Positions 1-9,725 of a DNA stretch of 64,000 nt are shown one piece after another. The stretch spans positions 57,644-121,643 of the forward strand of contig NZ_MUNS01000035.1 in assembly GCF_002002705.1 (NCBI RefSeq). The letters run 5' to 3'. Source of the stretch: Polaromonas sp. C04 (GTDB lineage Bacteria > Pseudomonadota > Gammaproteobacteria > Burkholderiales > Burkholderiaceae_C). The notes beneath the pieces were generated by a model. The model searched no databases and was not told the DNA's origin. It saw only the letters and a list, made by a program, of their open reading frames with translations. A program made the position numbers and the translations under genes. Position 1 is the first letter of the stretch. Each line of letters begins with the position of its first letter.

Positions 1-68
1 GTGAGTTTAGCGGGGTAAAAGCGCAGGCCCGGGTCCGACGAGTATCAGGTCCGAAGCTTAAAGAACGC

Positions 69-992
69 TTAAGCGCCCTGTTTGGCAGCGGCGACCTGGG
101 CCGCGACCTCGGCGGCAAAGTCGTCCACCTTTTTCTCGATGCCTTCGCCGACCACGTACAGCGTGAACGATTTGACCGTGGTGCCGCGCTCTTTCAGCAT
201 CTGCTCGACCGTCTGCTTGTCATTCTTGACGAACGCCTGGTTGTACAGCGAGACCTCCTTGAGGAACTTCTGCACGCCGCCCTCGACCCGTTTGGCAACA
301 ATTTCGGCCGACTGCACGGGCTTGCCAGCGGCTTCTGCCGTCTTCTTGTCTTCTTCGGCCTTGGCGGCCGCTACCGAGCGCTCCCTGGCCACCAGCTCGG
401 CGGGCACATCGGCGCTGGACAGGGCCACCGGCTTCATGGCCGCCACATGCATGGCAACGTCCTTGGCCGCGGCCTCATCGCCCTCGAACTCCACCACCAC
501 GCCGATGCGCGTGCCGTGCACGTAGGAGGCCAGCCTGGCGCCCGAAGCAAAGCGCTTGAAACGGCGAAAGCTCATGTTCTCGCCGATCTTGCCGATCAGC
601 CCCTTGCGTACATCTTCCAGCGTCGGGCCAAAGCCGTCCTGGCTGTAGGCCAGCGCGCCCAGGGCCGTCACGTCAGCCGGATTGTTTTTGGCGATCAGTT
701 CGACCGCGGCCCGGGTCAGCGCCAGAAAGCTGTCGTTCTTGGTCACGAAGTCGGTTTCGCAATTGACTTCGAGCAAGGCCCCCGTGGTGCCCTCGATAAA
801 GCTGGCGACCACGCCTTCGGCCGTGATGCGGGCGGCGGCCTTGCCGGCCTTGTTGCCGAGCTTGACGCGCAGCAGCTCTTCGGCCTTTTCCATGTTGCCT
901 TCGGCCTCCGTCAGCGCCTTCTTGCACTCCATCATCGGTGCGTCGGTCTTGCCGCGCAGTTCAGCCACCATGCTTGCGGTAATTGCAGCCAT
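69..992 (-). CDS. tsf: Translation elongation factor Ts
   Basis: Guanine-nucleotide exchange factor that recycles EF-Tu-GDP in the cytoplasm. The 307-residue product begins [20 protein letters not shown], which is the classic EF-Ts N-terminal UBA-like domain with the MMECKKAL segment. It continues with the EF-Tu-binding core, including a CETDFVTKN segment around residue 80. A longer reading starts at 1007 (MTEKQ), but family alignment favours the methionine at 992. It lies downstream of rpsB in the usual rpsB-tsf order, separated by about 105 bp that contain a hairpin with a U-tract. pyrH and frr would be expected just left of the window. Identification is secure. Confidence 0.97.
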   Translation of the reverse strand: MAAITASMVAELRGKTDAPMMECKKALTEAEGNMEKAEELLRVKLGNKAGKAAARITAEGVVASFIEGTTGALLEVNCETDFVTKNDSFLALTRAAVELIAKNNPADVTALGALAYSQDGFGPTLEDVRKGLIGKIGENMSFRRFKRFASGARLASYVHGTRIGVVVEFEGDEAAAKDVAMHVAAMKPVALSSADVPAELVARERSVAAAKAEEDKKTAEAAGKPVQSAEIVAKRVEGGVQKFLKEVSLYNQAFVKNDKQTVEQMLKERGTTVKSFTLYVVGEGIEKKVDDFAAEVAAQVAAAKQGA

Positions 993-1036
993 TTGTTTCT
1001 CCGTCACTTCAGTTCAATTCAATTAACAAGGGAGTT

Positions 1037-1062
1037 AAAAAAAAGGGGGCCATGAAGCCCCA
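1037..1062 (-). terminator. Hairpin with U-tract between rpsB and tsf (attenuator or terminator)
   Basis: On the minus strand a GGGGC/GCCCC stem with a six-base loop is followed by one C and eight consecutive T. This has the form of an intrinsic terminator. It lies between rpsB and tsf, so it probably lowers tsf expression relative to rpsB rather than ending the operon. Read on the plus strand the same stem is followed by CTTTTT, so it could work in both directions. Confidence 0.7.
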
Positions 1063-1097
1063 CTTTTTCCGCGTCGGTTCGCGTCAGGGGGCGCGCT

Positions 1098-1850
1098 TCA
1101 GGCCGCCGTTTCGTTCACTTCCACAAACTCGTCGCCGCTCTCGGCCGATACCGCCTTCACCATGTCGGTCATGACGTTGGCACGACCTTCCAGGATCGCG
1201 TCCGCGATGCCGCGGGCATACAACTGCACCGCCTTGGAGGAGTCGTCGTTACCGGGGATCACGTAGTCGATGCCCACCGGCGAGTGGTTGGAATCCACCA
1301 CGCCAATCAGCGGGATGCCGAGCTTCTTGGCTTCGGCAATGGCAATCTTGTGATAGCCGACGTCGATCACGAAGATCGCGTCCGGCAGGGCCGTCATGTC
1401 CTGAATGCCGCCGATGTCTTTTTCGAGCTTTTCCATCTCGCGGGCAAACATGAGCTGCTCTTTCTTGCTCATGGCGTCCAGGCCACCTTCCTGCTGGGCC
1501 TTCATGTCCTTCAGGCGCTTGATGGAGGTCTTGACCGTCTTGAAGTTGGTCAGCATGCCGCCGAGCCAGCGCTGGTCGACATAGGGCACGCCGGCGCGCT
1601 TGGCTTCCGTCGCGACGATGTCGCGGGCCTGGCGCTTGGTGCCGACCATCAGGATCGTGCCGCGGTTGGCGGACAGCTGGCGCACAAACTTGGCCGCCTC
1701 CTCGAACATCGGCAGCGATTTTTCGAGGTTGATGATGTGGATCTTGTTGCGATGGCCGAAGATATACGGGGCCATCTTCGGGTTCCAGAAGCGCGTTTGG
1801 TGACCGAAATGGACACCGGCTTCCAGCATTTCACGCATGGTGACGGACAT
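1098..1850 (-). CDS. rpsB: 30S ribosomal protein S2
   Basis: Structural protein of the small ribosomal subunit. The 250-residue product starts [20 protein letters not shown] and carries the family segments [24 protein letters not shown] and [11 protein letters not shown]. The start at 1850 has a GGAG motif 7 bases upstream on the minus strand. The start four codons further out (1862) is disfavoured by family alignment. It is the first gene of the rpsB-tsf unit, preceded by a leader of roughly 160 bases. Confidence 0.97.
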   Translation of the reverse strand: MSVTMREMLEAGVHFGHQTRFWNPKMAPYIFGHRNKIHIINLEKSLPMFEEAAKFVRQLSANRGTILMVGTKRQARDIVATEAKRAGVPYVDQRWLGGMLTNFKTVKTSIKRLKDMKAQQEGGLDAMSKKEQLMFAREMEKLEKDIGGIQDMTALPDAIFVIDVGYHKIAIAEAKKLGIPLIGVVDSNHSPVGIDYVIPGNDDSSKAVQLYARGIADAILEGRANVMTDMVKAVSAESGDEFVEVNETAA

Positions 1851-2017
1851 AATGAACTCCAAAGGTTGGGTCTAAAATCCAGTCCGCTATTGCAACTCCG
1901 GGATTGATCCCGAAGGCCGCAATACCTTTCGCAGCGAATCCGCTGCAAACACCTTATTCGAACTGGTTTGCGATTTGCCTCGCCAAGCAGCTATCAACCA
2001 CTCAGCGAAACCCAAAG

Positions 2018-2023
2018 ATTCTA
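2018..2023 (-). promoter_or_regulatory. Putative extended -10 box of the rpsB promoter
   Basis: On the minus strand the sequence reads TGCTAGAAT, an extended -10 (TGn plus TAGAAT). No good -35 hexamer is visible 17 bases upstream, which fits an extended -10 promoter. Transcription from here would give a leader of about 160 bases before rpsB. That leader contains a CGGGAT/ATCCCG hairpin near 1900-1913 and could host S2 autoregulation, although I cannot identify a known S2-binding motif. Confidence 0.5.
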
Positions 2024-2044
2024 GCATACGGACCCCTTGACGCC

Positions 2045-3421
2045 ATGCTCGCCGACCTCCACACCACCCTGCAACACATCCGCTCCGGCCAGACCAGCGC
2101 GAGCGCGGAAATTGAAAAATCCATTGCCGCCGCCCGGTCCCCCGCCTGCGACCACGCGTTCCTCAAAACCATGTTCGACGAGGCCCGGGGCGTGGTCGCC
2201 GATGTCGATAGCCGGCACCAGCCGCTGGCCGGCCTCGCCGTCTCGGTCAAGGACCTCTTTGACATCGCAGGGCAGACCACGGCCGCCGGATCGGCCGTGC
2301 TGGCCGACGCGCCGGCCGCCGTTGCGGACTGCCCCGCCGTGGCGCGCCTGAAGGCGGCCGGCGCCGCCCTGATAGGCCGCACCAACATGGTGGAATTCGC
2401 GTTTTCGGGTATGGGGATCAACCCGCATTTCGGCACCCCGGCGGCATGGGACGGACGCTTCGACCAGCCTGCGGGCGGCGCGGCCTCGCCGGCCCGCATT
2501 CCCGGTGGCTCCTCCTCGGGCGCCGCCGTGTCGGTCGCGACCGGGGCTGCGTTTATCGGTCTGGGGTCCGACACCGGCGGCTCGATCCGCATCCCGGCCG
2601 CGCTGAACGGCATCGTGGGCTTCAAGAACACCGCGCGGCTGGTCCCCACGGACGGCGCCCTGCCCCTGTCCACTACGCTGGACACTGCCTGCGCCATGAC
2701 GCGCTCGGTGCAGGGCGCCATGCTCGCGCACCAGATCCTGGCGGCGCGGCGCATCATCCGCAGCAACGCTCCGCTCTCGAGTTACCGCCTGGCAGTGGTC
2801 ACAACGGGCATGCTGGATACGCTCGACGCCACCGTGGCGCGCGCGTTTGCACGCACGCTGCAGGTGCTGCGCGCGGCCGGCGCCCGCATCGAAGAGATTC
2901 CGCTGACCGCCATTCGCGATCTCGGCGCGCTCCAGTCCACGGGCGGTTTCTCCGCGGCGGAAAGCTACAGCTGGCACCGGCCCCTGCTGGAACGCCACGC
3001 GGCCGGTTACGACCCGCGCGTAGCGACCCGCATCCAGCGCGGCGCGGCCATGAAGGCGTACGAATACATCGACCTGATGCAGGCCAGGGGCCGCTGGATT
3101 GCCGGTGTGGAAGCCGCGCTGCAAGGCTTTGATGCCGTGCTGTCACCGACCGTGCCCATCGTGGCGCCCTTGATCGCCGACGTGGCCCCAGCCCTTGGGC
3201 TGGACGCGGCACAGGATGCGGCGCGCGACGCTGAGTTCTTCCGCGTCAACGCCCTGCTGCTGCGCAATACCAGCGTGGTCAACATGCTCGACGGCTGCGC
3301 CATTTCGATTCCATGCCACGCCGCCGACGAGTTGCCCGTGGGTCTGATGCTGTGGCACGGCGCGCTGCGCGACGACACGGTGCTGAATCTTGCCCTGCAG
3401 GCCGAGCAGGCGCTTCAATAA
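2045..3421 (+). CDS. Amidase signature family protein
   Basis: Amidase-signature hydrolase of 458 residues. The Ser-cisSer-Lys machinery is visible: the lysine is in LAVSVKDLFDIAGQ, and the serine-rich stretch IPGGSSSGAAVSVATG is followed by GSDTGGSIRIPAALNGIVGFK. The start at 2045 (MLADLHTT) gives a normal family N-terminus. A longer frame beginning at 1904 runs through the rpsB promoter region and is unlikely. Substrate is not predictable; GatA, AtzF and amide- or carbamate-hydrolysing relatives share these motifs. No gatB or gatC neighbours are present, so it is probably a free-standing catabolic amidase. Confidence 0.88.
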   Translation: MLADLHTTLQHIRSGQTSASAEIEKSIAAARSPACDHAFLKTMFDEARGVVADVDSRHQPLAGLAVSVKDLFDIAGQTTAAGSAVLADAPAAVADCPAVARLKAAGAALIGRTNMVEFAFSGMGINPHFGTPAAWDGRFDQPAGGAASPARIPGGSSSGAAVSVATGAAFIGLGSDTGGSIRIPAALNGIVGFKNTARLVPTDGALPLSTTLDTACAMTRSVQGAMLAHQILAARRIIRSNAPLSSYRLAVVTTGMLDTLDATVARAFARTLQVLRAAGARIEEIPLTAIRDLGALQSTGGFSAAESYSWHRPLLERHAAGYDPRVATRIQRGAAMKAYEYIDLMQARGRWIAGVEAALQGFDAVLSPTVPIVAPLIADVAPALGLDAAQDAARDAEFFRVNALLLRNTSVVNMLDGCAISIPCHAADELPVGLMLWHGALRDDTVLNLALQAEQALQ

Positions 3422-3614
3422 GCATAGCGCATTGCCAATGCCCTTCATGGGCTGGAGGCACTTTTCATGCTGAATCTTGCGGGCCGGCGAGCGGCCGGCT
3501 CAAGCCCGGTGCGGCGCACGGCCTGGCGCTGACCGCGGCCGCCTTGGTGCTGCTGCAGCGCCGGCTCCGGTAAAGCCCGCGCCTGGCCACTCGTATATCC
3601 TCGGCACCTGTCTG

Positions 3615-3636
3615 GCGGGCCGCAGCCCGCTTTTTT
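3615..3636 (+). terminator. Rho-independent terminator between the amidase and dadA-like genes
   Basis: A GCGGGC/GCCCGC stem with a CGCA loop is followed directly by six T. It ends 14 bases before the ATG of the DadA-like gene. It should stop transcription from the amidase, or act as a leader attenuator if the downstream promoter lies before it. The 229-bp gap around it holds no convincing small gene. Confidence 0.75.
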
Positions 3637-3650
3637 AACGACCCCCATCC

Positions 3651-4904
3651 ATGAAAATCGCGATCATCGGCGCCGGCATCATCGGCGTCACCACGGCCTA
3701 TGAGCTGGCCGCCGACGGCCATGAAGTGACCGTCTTCGAGCGACACGCCGCCGCCGCCGAGGAAGCCAGCTTTGCCACCGCCGGCATGGTCGCGCCCGGC
3801 TCCGTGACGCCGTGGGCCGCGCCGGGCATGCCGGCCAAGGTCTTGCGCTCGCTGCTGAGCCGCCACGCCGCGGTCCGAATCGGCCGGCCGCTCTCGGCCG
3901 GCGACCTGGCCTGGATATGGAAGTGGCGGCGTGCCTGCAAACTGGAGACCTATCTGGCGAATCGCGCGCGCCTGCAGCGGCTGGCTTTTTACAGCTCCGA
4001 GCGGCTGCGCCAGCTGAGCGCCGACCTGCCCCTGGAGTACGAACGCAGCGAGGGCTACCTGATGCTGCTGCGCTCCGGCAAAGACCTGCAGCTGGCGCAG
4101 CCCGCACTACAGGTGATCCGCGACGCGGGTGTGGCCTTCCGGGAAATCGACGCGGCAGAAGCACGCCGGATCGAGCCCGCGCTCAACGCCGACACCGCGC
4201 TGGCAGGCGCCATCCACCTGCCGCGTGACGAAGTGGGCAACTGCCGCCAGTTCGCGATGGGGCTCAAGATCGGGGCCCAGTTGCTGGGCGCCCGCTTTCT
4301 GTCCAACACCACGGTCACCCGCATCGGACGGTCCGTACCCGCGACGCTTTATGTCGCAGGCGAGGCCAGGCGCAGGCGCTTTGATGCGCTCGTGCTGTGC
4401 GCCGGCGTGGCCTCGGCGTCACTGCTCAAACCGCTGGGCCTGTCGGTCCCCATCGCGCCGGTGTATGGCTATTCGATCAGCGCGCACATCCGCGAGCCGC
4501 TCAATGCACCGCTCAGCGCCGTCATGGACGAGCGCTACCAGGTCGCCATCACGCGCCTGGGCCAGCGCGTGCGCGTGGCCGGCGGCGCCGAGATCGGCGG
4601 CGCGCCCGGCCACAAGCGCGCCGCCTCGCTGCAGACGCTGTACAAGGTGCTGCACGACTGGTTTCCCGGCGCCGCCCAGTTGTCCAATGGCGTGCAGGAA
4701 TGGAAGGGCGCACGCCCCATGCTGCCCGACGGGCCGCCCGTGCTCGGCGCCAGCGGTGTGCCGGGCCTGTGGCTGAACATCGGCCACGGCGCCAGCGGCT
4801 GGGCGCTGAGCTGCGGCAGTGCACGTGTCGTGGCCGATCTGATCGCCGGCCGCGCGCCTGCCATCGATCTCGAAGGGCTGGGGGTCGAGCGCCTGTTGCG
4901 CTGA
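3651..4904 (+). CDS. D-amino acid dehydrogenase-like FAD oxidoreductase (DadA family)
   Basis: FAD-dependent oxidoreductase of the DAO superfamily, 417 residues, expected to oxidise D-amino acids (or a related amine) and feed electrons to the respiratory chain at the inner membrane. The N-terminus MKIAIIGAGIIGVTTAYEL is the Rossmann GxGxxG motif, followed by VTVFERHAAAAEEASFATAG, typical of DadA proteins. The C-terminal GLWLNIGHGASGWALSCGSA segment is the second FAD-contacting motif. Overall architecture and length match the DadA small subunit. No alanine racemase lies adjacent, so true substrate preference is open. Confidence 0.82.
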   Translation: MKIAIIGAGIIGVTTAYELAADGHEVTVFERHAAAAEEASFATAGMVAPGSVTPWAAPGMPAKVLRSLLSRHAAVRIGRPLSAGDLAWIWKWRRACKLETYLANRARLQRLAFYSSERLRQLSADLPLEYERSEGYLMLLRSGKDLQLAQPALQVIRDAGVAFREIDAAEARRIEPALNADTALAGAIHLPRDEVGNCRQFAMGLKIGAQLLGARFLSNTTVTRIGRSVPATLYVAGEARRRRFDALVLCAGVASASLLKPLGLSVPIAPVYGYSISAHIREPLNAPLSAVMDERYQVAITRLGQRVRVAGGAEIGGAPGHKRAASLQTLYKVLHDWFPGAAQLSNGVQEWKGARPMLPDGPPVLGASGVPGLWLNIGHGASGWALSCGSARVVADLIAGRAPAIDLEGLGVERLLR

Positions 4905-4976
4905 CGCGCCGGCCGGTGCACGCACGGCCCGAACTTGCTTGGGGCGGCGCTTCGCGGCCTTGGGCACAATCGGCCC

Positions 4977-6476
4977 ATGCTTCGCATCACCCCCGATCAC
5001 CCGCACCCGCTGTTCGACATCGCCGCGACCCGTCGCCTTGAACAGGCGGCCACGGCGACGTTGCCGCCGCACACGCTGATGCAGCGCGCCGGACTCGCCA
5101 CGGCCCGGCTGGCGCTGGCGCTGGCGCCGCATGCGCGCACCGTCTGGATCGCCTGCGGGCCGGGCAACAACGGCGGCGACGGGCTGGAGGCTGCCGCGCA
5201 GCTGCAACGCTGGGGCAAACAACCCGTGGTGACCTGGCTGGGCGATGAGGCCAGGGCCCCGGCAGACAGCCTGGCCGCGCTGGCGCGGGCGCGGCAGGCG
5301 GGCGTGGTGCTGGCCACCGCGCCGCCCACCGACCTCACGCGCCAGGACCTGTGCATCGATGCCTTGCTCGGCATCGGCAGCACCCGGGCGCCCGAGGGTC
5401 GCATGGCCGAGTGGATCGCCCGGTTCAGCCGCGGCGCCGCGCCCGTGCTGGCCGTCGATGTGCCGTCCGGGATGAATGCCGACACGGGCACGTTTGCTAC
5501 AAACTCAATAGCAGAATCTTCACGTTCCATAAGGGATTCAGATGGTTTTAATGCTCAGCACACGCTGAGTCTGCTGTCATTGAAACCGGGCCTGTTCACC
5601 GCCCACGGGCGCGACGCCGCAGGCCAGGTCTGGTTTCACGACCTGGGCGTGGACAGCGCCGCACAGACCCCCGCCGCCGTGTTGCAGGGGCCGCCGCTGG
5701 ACGGCCCGCGCGCGCACGCCACGCACAAGGGCAGCTACGGCGACGTTGCCGTCATCGGCGGCGCACCCGGCATGGCGGGCGCGGCGCTGCTGGCGGCCAG
5801 CGCCGCCTTGCACGGCGGTGCGGGCCGCGTCTTCGTGGCGCTGCTGGACCCGCAAGCCATGGCGGTCGATACGAGTCAGCCGGAACTCATGCTGCGCCGC
5901 GCCACGTCGCTCGACCTGGCCTCCATGACGGCGGTCTGCGGCTGTGGTGGCGGAGACGCGGTGCGCCACCTTCTTCCCAAGGTATTCTCGACCGCAGCCC
6001 ATGCCGTGATTGATGCAGACGCTCTCAATTCAATAGCAACCGACACGCAGTTGCAAACGCTGTTGCGCGCGCGGACCGGGCGTGATGGCGGCGCCCGCGC
6101 GACGGTGCTGACGCCACACCCGCTGGAGGCCGCGCGGCTGCTGGGTGCCAGCGCGGCCCAGGTGCAAGCCGACCGCTTGGGCGCCGCGCGGCAACTGGTG
6201 GAACGCTTCGGCTGCGTGGTTGTGCTCAAGGGCTCGGGCACGGTGATCGCGGCGCCGGGACAGATTGCAGCGATCAACCCCACCGGCAACGCGCGGCTGG
6301 CCACCGCGGGCACCGGCGATGTGCTGGCCGGCATGATCGGCGCGCGGCTGGCGGCCGGCCGGCCGGCGTTCCAGGCCGCGTGTGAAGCCGTCTACCAGCA
6401 CGGGCTGGCCGCCGACCGCTGGCCCGAGGACCGCGCCCTGACGGCCGGGGAACTCGCCGCGGCGGCCGGCCATTAG
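4977..6476 (+). CDS. nnrE-nnrD: Bifunctional NAD(P)HX epimerase / ADP-dependent NAD(P)HX dehydratase
   Basis: Repair enzyme for hydrated NADH and NADPH, 499 residues. The N-terminal YjeF_N epimerase domain contains WIACGPGNNGGDGLEAA near residue 60. The C-terminal ribokinase-like dehydratase domain contains LTPHPLEAARLLG and NPTGNARLATAGTGDVLAG. The start at 4977 (MLRITPDHPHPLFD) is chosen by domain alignment. Unusually, the loop after VDVPSGMNADTG is longer by roughly 13-18 residues (about FATNSIAESSRSIRDSDGF) than the E. coli YjeF equivalent, and that stretch is encoded by a copy of a dispersed repeat. A second small repeat-like core (CTCAATTCAATAGC) lies near 6024. Confidence 0.92.
   Translation: MLRITPDHPHPLFDIAATRRLEQAATATLPPHTLMQRAGLATARLALALAPHARTVWIACGPGNNGGDGLEAAAQLQRWGKQPVVTWLGDEARAPADSLAALARARQAGVVLATAPPTDLTRQDLCIDALLGIGSTRAPEGRMAEWIARFSRGAAPVLAVDVPSGMNADTGTFATNSIAESSRSIRDSDGFNAQHTLSLLSLKPGLFTAHGRDAAGQVWFHDLGVDSAAQTPAAVLQGPPLDGPRAHATHKGSYGDVAVIGGAPGMAGAALLAASAALHGGAGRVFVALLDPQAMAVDTSQPELMLRRATSLDLASMTAVCGCGGGDAVRHLLPKVFSTAAHAVIDADALNSIATDTQLQTLLRARTGRDGGARATVLTPHPLEAARLLGASAAQVQADRLGAARQLVERFGCVVVLKGSGTVIAAPGQIAAINPTGNARLATAGTGDVLAGMIGARLAAGRPAFQAACEAVYQHGLAADRWPEDRALTAGELAAAAGH
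5496..5551 (+). repeat. Comamonad-type dispersed repeat inserted in frame in nnrE-nnrD
   Basis: The segment opens with GCTACAAACTCAATAGC and continues through CATAAGGGATTC to a GGTTTTAA end. This is the layout of an abundant intergenic repeat I associate with Comamonadaceae: GCTAC, a short AT spacer, ATAGC, then an AAGGGCT-like half. It is open in the frame of the gene and lies where homologues have a short loop. It is also distinctly AT-richer than the surrounding gene. Confidence 0.7.
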
Positions 6477-6504
6477 CTTGTCTGCCGCGCCCGGGGAACG
6501 GCGA

Positions 6505-7266
6505 TCAGCCGCGCCCGGCAAACGGCATCTTGGTCGCCATGACGGTGTGGAACATCACGTTCGCGGTCAAAGGCAGACTGGCCATGTAGACCACGGACTG
6601 CCCCACGATGCCCACGTCCATCAGCGGCTCGACGGCGATCTCGCCATTGGCCTGCAGGATGCCGCTCGCCATGCGCTCGGCCATCTCGGTGGCGGCGTTG
6701 CCGATGTCGATCTGGCCCACTGCAATGTCGTACTTGCGCCCGTCCAGCGACGCGGTCTTGGTCAGGCCCGCCACGCCATGTTTGGTGGCCGTGTAGGCAA
6801 TCGAATTCGGGCGCGGCGTGGTGGCCGAGATCGAACCGTTGTTGATGATGCGCCCGCCCCGGGGGATTTGCGCCTTCATGGTGCGAAAGGCCGCCTGGAT
6901 GCACAGGAACATGCCTGTGAGGTTGATGTCCACCACGTTCTGCCACTGCGCCAGCGTCAGGTCTTCGAGTGGCACGGGTGGCGCGCTCACGCCGGCATTG
7001 TTGAACAGCACATCGACCCGGCCAAAGGCTTTCACGGTCGCATCAAACAGCGCCTGCACCGAGGCGGGGTTCGTCACGTCGGTGGAGACTGCGAGGGCCT
7101 GGCCGGGCGCGCCGGACTCGGCAATCACCTGCTCCAGCGGCGCCAAGCGGCGCCCCGCCAGCGTGACGCGGTAGCCGTCCCCCAGCAGCGCCAGTGCGGC
7201 GGCCTTGCCGATGCCGGTGCCCGCGCCGGTCACGATCGCGACTTTGTTGTGAGTGGTCATTTGCAA
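6505..7266 (-). CDS. Short-chain dehydrogenase/reductase
   Basis: Classical SDR of 253 residues, NAD(P)-dependent. The cofactor motif GAGTGIGK is near residue 15, NNAG follows around residue 88, and the catalytic tetrad is represented by the INNGSIS serine and the YTATK Tyr-x3-Lys motif near 155-159. The start could also be the Met two codons later (7260). It lies 42 bp downstream of rnr on the same strand and may be cotranscribed with it. It is convergent with the NAD(P)HX repair gene. Substrate cannot be read from sequence. Confidence 0.85.
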   Translation of the reverse strand: MQMTTHNKVAIVTGAGTGIGKAAALALLGDGYRVTLAGRRLAPLEQVIAESGAPGQALAVSTDVTNPASVQALFDATVKAFGRVDVLFNNAGVSAPPVPLEDLTLAQWQNVVDINLTGMFLCIQAAFRTMKAQIPRGGRIINNGSISATTPRPNSIAYTATKHGVAGLTKTASLDGRKYDIAVGQIDIGNAATEMAERMASGILQANGEIAVEPLMDVGIVGQSVVYMASLPLTANVMFHTVMATKMPFAGRG

Positions 7267-7308
7267 CGTTCTCCTGCCTGTCGAGTGGGGTGATGTGGCG
7301 CCGGCCCG

Positions 7309-9540
7309 CTAGCGCCTGGGCTTGCGCCGATTGGCCTCGGCCTTCTTGGCCACGGGTTTGGGTATTTTGGGGGAGCGTTTGCCCGAAGGCGGGCCGGCGC
7401 GCTCCAGCGCCGCCACCTGGCTTGCGCCCTCGCGCGCCACGCCCTTGTCTTTCATGGCGCGCGGCAGCAGCTCTTCGTTTTCCTGCACCAGCCGGAAGTC
7501 GATCCGCCGGCCATCGAGGTCCACGCGGCTGACCTGCACCCGCACGCGTGTGCCGATGGCATAGCGGGTGCCGGTGCGCTCGCCGCGCAGTTCCTGCCGG
7601 GCCTCGTCGAAGCGGAAGTATTCGCCGCCGAGCTCGGTGATGTGCACCAGGCCTTCGACGTACATGGCATCCAGCGTGACGAAGATGCCAAAGTTCGTGG
7701 CCGCGGTGACCACGCCGCCGTACTCCTCGCCAAGGTGCTCGCGCATGTACTTGCACTTGAGCCAGGCCTCCACATCGCGGCTGGCCTCGTCGGCGCGCCG
7801 CTCGTTGGCGCTGCAGTGCAGGCCCGCCGCCTCCCAGGCCAGCATCTCGGGGCCGAGTTTTTGCGGTTTGTGATCGGGCTCGCCGGCCTGCTTCGGGATG
7901 CGCGAGGTTTGCCCTTTTTGCAGGCGCTTGGCCAGTTTGGCATGCGCCTCGCCCGGTGTCGGCAGCACGGGCAGCTGGTACTTGGTCTGCCCCAGAATCG
8001 CCTTGATGACCCGGTGCACCAGCAGATCGGGGTAGCGGCGGATCGGGCTGGTGAAGTGGGTGTAGGCGTCGTACGCCAGCCCAAAGTGGCCGCTGTTGAC
8101 GGGCGTATAGATGGCCTGCTGCATGGAGCGCAGCAGCATCGAATGGATTTGCTGCGCGTCGGGGCGGTCCTTGGTGGCGCTGGCGATGGCCTGGAAATCG
8201 CCGGGCTTGGGGTTATCGCCGATGTTCATCCCGAGGCCGAGGGCCTTGAGGTAATTGCGCAGAATCTCCTGCTTTTCGGGCGTCGGACCTTCGTGCACCC
8301 GAAACAGGCCGGGGTGCTTGCTTTGCATGATGTAGTCGGCACTGCACACATTGGCCGCCAGCATGGCCTCTTCGATCAGGCGGTGCGCTTCGTTGCGGGT
8401 GCGCGGCACGATTTTTTCAATGCGGCCGTTGTCGTCGCAGATGATCTGCGTCTCGGTGGTCTCGAAGTCCACGGCACCGCGCACATTGCGCGCAGCCAGC
8501 AGGGCACGGTACACATCGTGCAGGTTCAGCAGGTCGGTCACGCGCTCCTTGCGGCGCAACGCCTCCGGTCCGCGCGTGTTGCCCAGGATGGCCGCCACCT
8601 CGGTGTAAGTGAAGCGCGCGTGGCTGAACATCACGGCCGGGTAGAACTGGTACGCATGCACGTCCCCCTTGGCCGTCACCAGCATGTCGCAGACCATGCA
8701 CAGCCGCTCGACGTCGGGATTCAGCGAGCACAGCCCGTTGGACAGTTTCTCGGGCAGCATGGGAATCACGCGGCGCGGAAAGTACACGCTGGTGGCACGG
8801 TCATAGGCATCGATGTCGATGGCGCTGCCGGTCTGGACATAGTGGCTCACATCGGCGATCGCCACCAGCAGGCGCCAGCCCTTGCCACGGCCGACCCTGG
8901 CGGGTTCGCAGTACACGGCATCGTCGAAATCGCGCGCGTCCTCGCCGTCGATCGTCACCAGCGGCACGTCCGTCAAGTCAACCCGGTGCTGTTTGTCCTG
9001 GGGACGCACCTTGTCGGGCAACATGCGCGCCTGCGCGATGCAGGCTTCGGAAAACTCGTGCGGCACACTGTATTTGCGCACCGCAATTTCAATTTCCATG
9101 CCGGGATCATCGACCTCGCCCAGCACCTCGCGCACGCGCCCCACCGGCTGACCGAACAGGGCCGGCGGCTCGGTCAGTTCCACCACCACCACCTGGCCCG
9201 GCTTGGCGGTGCCGGTCGCTCCCTTGGGAATCAGCACATCCTGGCCGTAGCGCTTGTCTTCGGGCGCGACCAGCCAGACGCCGCTCTCTTGCAAAAGCCG
9301 GCCAATGATGGGCTGCTTGGGCCGCTCGACAATTTCAACCACGCGGCCTTCGGGCCGGCCCTTGCGGTCGCTGCGCACAATGCGCGCCTTGACGCGGTCC
9401 TTGTGCAGCACCGCGCGCATTTCGTTTGGGGGCAGGTAGATGTCGGCTTCACCGTCATCGCGGATCACAAACCCGTGGCCATCGCGATGCCCCTGGATGG
9501 TTCCTTCAACTTCGTCCAGCAGGCCGCTGGTTTGGCTCAT
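7309..9540 (-). CDS. rnr: Ribonuclease R
   Basis: Processive 3'-5' exoribonuclease of the RNB family that degrades structured RNA, 743 residues. N-terminal cold-shock/OB domains precede the RNB core with the catalytic acidic motif DGEDARDFDDAVYC near residue 210. Later segments such as HFTSPIRRYPDLLVHR are RNB signatures. A C-terminal S1 domain (residues about 610-695, GVVTAATNFGIFVTLD) is followed by a lysine-rich basic tail, as expected for RNase R. The true start is MSQTSGLL at 9540. Extending to 9600 would run into the divergent tRNA-Leu, so that longer frame is rejected. Confidence 0.95.
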   Translation of the reverse strand: MSQTSGLLDEVEGTIQGHRDGHGFVIRDDGEADIYLPPNEMRAVLHKDRVKARIVRSDRKGRPEGRVVEIVERPKQPIIGRLLQESGVWLVAPEDKRYGQDVLIPKGATGTAKPGQVVVVELTEPPALFGQPVGRVREVLGEVDDPGMEIEIAVRKYSVPHEFSEACIAQARMLPDKVRPQDKQHRVDLTDVPLVTIDGEDARDFDDAVYCEPARVGRGKGWRLLVAIADVSHYVQTGSAIDIDAYDRATSVYFPRRVIPMLPEKLSNGLCSLNPDVERLCMVCDMLVTAKGDVHAYQFYPAVMFSHARFTYTEVAAILGNTRGPEALRRKERVTDLLNLHDVYRALLAARNVRGAVDFETTETQIICDDNGRIEKIVPRTRNEAHRLIEEAMLAANVCSADYIMQSKHPGLFRVHEGPTPEKQEILRNYLKALGLGMNIGDNPKPGDFQAIASATKDRPDAQQIHSMLLRSMQQAIYTPVNSGHFGLAYDAYTHFTSPIRRYPDLLVHRVIKAILGQTKYQLPVLPTPGEAHAKLAKRLQKGQTSRIPKQAGEPDHKPQKLGPEMLAWEAAGLHCSANERRADEASRDVEAWLKCKYMREHLGEEYGGVVTAATNFGIFVTLDAMYVEGLVHITELGGEYFRFDEARQELRGERTGTRYAIGTRVRVQVSRVDLDGRRIDFRLVQENEELLPRAMKDKGVAREGASQVAALERAGPPSGKRSPKIPKPVAKKAEANRRKPRR

Positions 9541-9548
9541 ATTTTTGA

Positions 9549-9554
9549 TACAAT
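9549..9554 (+). promoter_or_regulatory. Putative -10 box for tRNA-Leu
   Basis: TACAAT lies 18 bases before the first base of the tRNA, in the 32-bp gap between the divergent rnr start and the tRNA gene. No strong -35 is visible, and the expected position falls inside the first codons of rnr. Confidence 0.4.
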
Positions 9555-9572
9555 CTCTCTCTTTCCTGAGAT

Positions 9573-9657
<85 letters not shown>

Positions 9658-9682
9658 ATATAAATTAATTTTTATGCATGCA

Positions 9683-9709
9683 AGCCACTGAGTATTCAGT
9701 GGCTTTTTT
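9683..9709 (+). terminator. Rho-independent terminator after tRNA-Leu
   Basis: A perfect nine-base stem AGCCACTGA/TCAGTGGCT with a four-base loop is followed by a run of T. It starts 26 bases after the tRNA 3' end and also lies just beyond the end of the convergent rimO gene. Confidence 0.92.
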
Positions 9710-9725
9710 GTTGTCTGGACGCGGC

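Noticed and set aside
1..68. Possible gene at the left edge
   Set aside because: Only 68 bases downstream of tsf, with no domain; probably the tsf-pyrH intergenic region.
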